From the NCBI GenBank assembly GCA_003023785.1, contig PXRS01000002.1:1-32426 (forward strand): 32,426 nucleotides of DNA, read 5' to 3'. Below the pieces are notes generated by a model. It was given only the letters and a program-made list of their open reading frames with translations. It searched no databases and was not told where the DNA came from. A program made the translations under genes and the position numbers. Shown here piece after piece: positions 31,654 to 32,426 of this stretch. Origin of the DNA: Halobacteriales archaeon QS_5_68_33. GTDB taxonomy: Archaea > Halobacteriota > Halobacteria > Halobacteriales > Haloarculaceae. Every line of letters begins with the position of its first letter. Position 1 is the stretch's first letter.

Positions 31654-31720
31654 AAGTCCCCTTCCTCAAGGAGCAACGTAGAGAGCGAAGCGACCGAGTA
31701 GCGCAGTAGGGAGGGGATAC
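31654..31720 (+). pseudogene. Remnant 3' end of an IS1341-type TnpB gene with right-end hairpin
   Basis: A short frame ends KSPSSRSNVESEATE then TAG at 31699-31701. This resembles the Ser/Glu-rich C-terminal tails of haloarchaeal TnpB proteins. It is overlapped by an inverted repeat (CCCCTTCCT at 31658-31666 with AGGGAGGGG at 31708-31716), as at the right end of these elements, where the guide-RNA scaffold is encoded. The rest of the gene is missing. The match is from memory of the family pattern, so this is a tentative call. Confidence 0.45.
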
Positions 31721-31873
31721 AGCGTCCCCAGAAATCGGAGATTATCTGGTGTGCGAACGAGACGCGAAGCGCCCAGTCAACGCCGTCATCGTCTCACAAA
31801 CACCCCACGACGACCGGCCCACAGGCCCACGTCAACCACAAACTACTTGTATGCAAATTGTGTAAGTTATGAG
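31721..31873. other. Spacer before the TnpB element, with AT-rich left-end sequence
   Basis: No gene is accepted in this 153-base stretch. From about 31840 the sequence becomes AT-rich (AACTACTTGTATGCAAATTG) and contains imperfect short inverted repeats (AACTAC with GTAAGTT). This is the likely left end and promoter of the IS1341-type element whose genes start at 31874. Confidence 0.4.
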
Positions 31874-31999
31874 GTGGCAACCCGAAAGACCATCTCCATC
31901 CGCGACGACCAAGAGGAGTGGATTCAGGACAATCACCTGAATCTCTCCTCGTTCGTCCAAGAGAAACTGGACGAACTTATCGAGAAACGAGAGTCATAG
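31874..31999 (+). CDS. Small ribbon-helix-helix-like protein of the TnpB element
   Basis: A 41-residue protein from a GTG at 31874: a beta-strand (RKTISIRDDQ), a helix (EEWIQDNHLN) and a second helix (LSSFVQEKLDELIEK). This is a minimal ribbon-helix-helix pattern found just upstream of tnpB in many haloarchaeal IS200/IS605-type elements. Its TAG stop directly abuts the tnpB ATG. It may repress the element's promoter; that role is inferred. A longer frame starting at 31751 is Arg-rich and was not used. Confidence 0.75.
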   Translation: MATRKTISIRDDQEEWIQDNHLNLSSFVQEKLDELIEKRES

Positions 32000-32426
32000 A
32001 TGCACTACAACTACAAGTATCGACTCGACCCGCCGGACGCGATCACTGAGACGCTTTTGCATCACGTCGATACTTGTAGGCAACTCTACAACCACATCCT
32101 CTACAAACTCGACGAGGCGGACGAGATTCCAGCACGCTACAGGATACAGGGAACACTCCCCGACCTCAAATCGTGGTGGGGCGACCTGAACGACGTTCAC
32201 TCGAAAGTGTTGCAGGTGGCCGTCAAGCGCGTCTACGACAACCTCTCCACGCTCAAATCCCAGAAGGAGAACGGACACGCTGTTGGAATGCTCAAGTGGA
32301 AACCGCCTCGGGAGTATCGGTCGCTCACCTACAACCAGTCCGGCTTCAAACTCAAGAATACGAGTGGTCGGCCTGTCCTGTGGTTGAGCAAAATCGGTGA
32401 GATTCCGATTCACCTCCACCGAGATA
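32000..32426 (+). CDS. tnpB: IS1341-type TnpB RNA-guided nuclease, N-terminal part (cut by window end)
   Basis: The visible 142 residues are the N-terminal region of a TnpB: HYNYKYRLDPPDAITETLL, then CRQLYNHILYKLDEA, KVLQVAVKRVYDNLSTL and LKWKPPREYRSLTYNQSGF, the conserved N-terminal helical and wedge-like order of the OrfB family. TnpB proteins are RNA-guided DNA endonucleases that favour retention of IS200/IS605 elements. The RuvC motifs and zinc ribbon lie beyond the window, so activity cannot be judged. No TnpA is visible. Lower GC (about 53 percent) than its surroundings suggests recent transfer. Confidence 0.92.
   Translation, partial: MHYNYKYRLDPPDAITETLLHHVDTCRQLYNHILYKLDEADEIPARYRIQGTLPDLKSWWGDLNDVHSKVLQVAVKRVYDNLSTLKSQKENGHAVGMLKWKPPREYRSLTYNQSGFKLKNTSGRPVLWLSKIGEIPIHLHRD

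Noticed and set aside
31751-31873. Longer start for the ribbon-helix-helix gene
   Set aside because: Upstream residues are Arg/Pro-rich and unlike the family; GTG at 31874 gives the usual short protein.
1-32426. CRISPR arrays or rRNA genes
   Set aside because: No regularly spaced identical repeats with unique spacers and no rRNA core sequence were seen; the dispersed inverted-repeat elements are not arrayed.

Overview
This window is a chromosomal segment of a haloarchaeon. The evidence is the very high GC content, acidic proteins, leaderless-style starts with a TATA-like box about 25 to 35 bases upstream, archaeal RNA polymerase and ribosomal proteins, and haloarchaeal small families (a His-rich small membrane protein, a PP-loop protein next to PDCD5 and S19e, and an IS1341-type TnpB with a small ribbon-helix-helix partner). 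Gene content looks most like the Haloarcula/Halomicrobium/Halosimplex group, but the genus is a guess.

Layout. (1) 1-700: a TetR-family regulator flanked on both sides by the same operator-like palindrome. (2) 902-7114, minus strand: the archaeal transcription/translation superoperon in the order tRNA-Ser(GCT), rps13, rps4, rps11, rpoD, tRNA-Leu(CAG), rpl18e, rpl13, rps9, rpoN, rpoK, eno, rps2. Most junctions overlap by 4 bases. (3) 7345-14780: accessory and housekeeping single genes. These are a small membrane protein, a VapBC toxin-antitoxin pair, an unknown 95-residue protein, a LarE-type sulfur transferase, a metallophosphoesterase, an orphan membrane histidine kinase, a small winged-helix regulator, two small membrane proteins, a CopD-like membrane protein and a CxxC mini-protein. 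(4) 14830-19274, minus strand: a complete ABC carbohydrate importer (Tat lipoprotein binding protein, two permeases, ATPase). (5) 19339-23576: the L39e-L31e-aIF6 and LX-prefoldin alpha-FtsY gene sets, same strand, separated by an oppositely oriented malate/lactate-type dehydrogenase. aIF6 begins with TTG. (6) 24102-31608: hisS, galactokinase, a PP-loop protein/PDCD5/S19e cluster, a flippase-like membrane protein, thiamine-monophosphate kinase and a site-2 type protease. (7) 31650-32426: a remnant TnpB 3' end followed by the start of another IS1341-type element that runs out of the window.

The most unusual signal is a superfamily of 83-115 base inverted-repeat elements (three families, eight recognisable copies plus degenerate remnants). 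All share the terminal pattern TCA-TAC(T/G)G ... C(A/C/T)GTA-TCA. Five copies have a perfect TCA direct repeat at both ends, which looks like a 3-base target duplication of TCA (TGA on the other strand). At four genes (metallophosphoesterase, winged-helix regulator, aIF6, hisS) the TGA stop codon is exactly this terminal trinucleotide. A fifth gene (the flippase-like protein) ends at a degenerate copy of the same end. The elements therefore appear to sit in TGA stop codons without altering the proteins, and may now form the 3' ends of the messages. No transposase for them is visible in the window.
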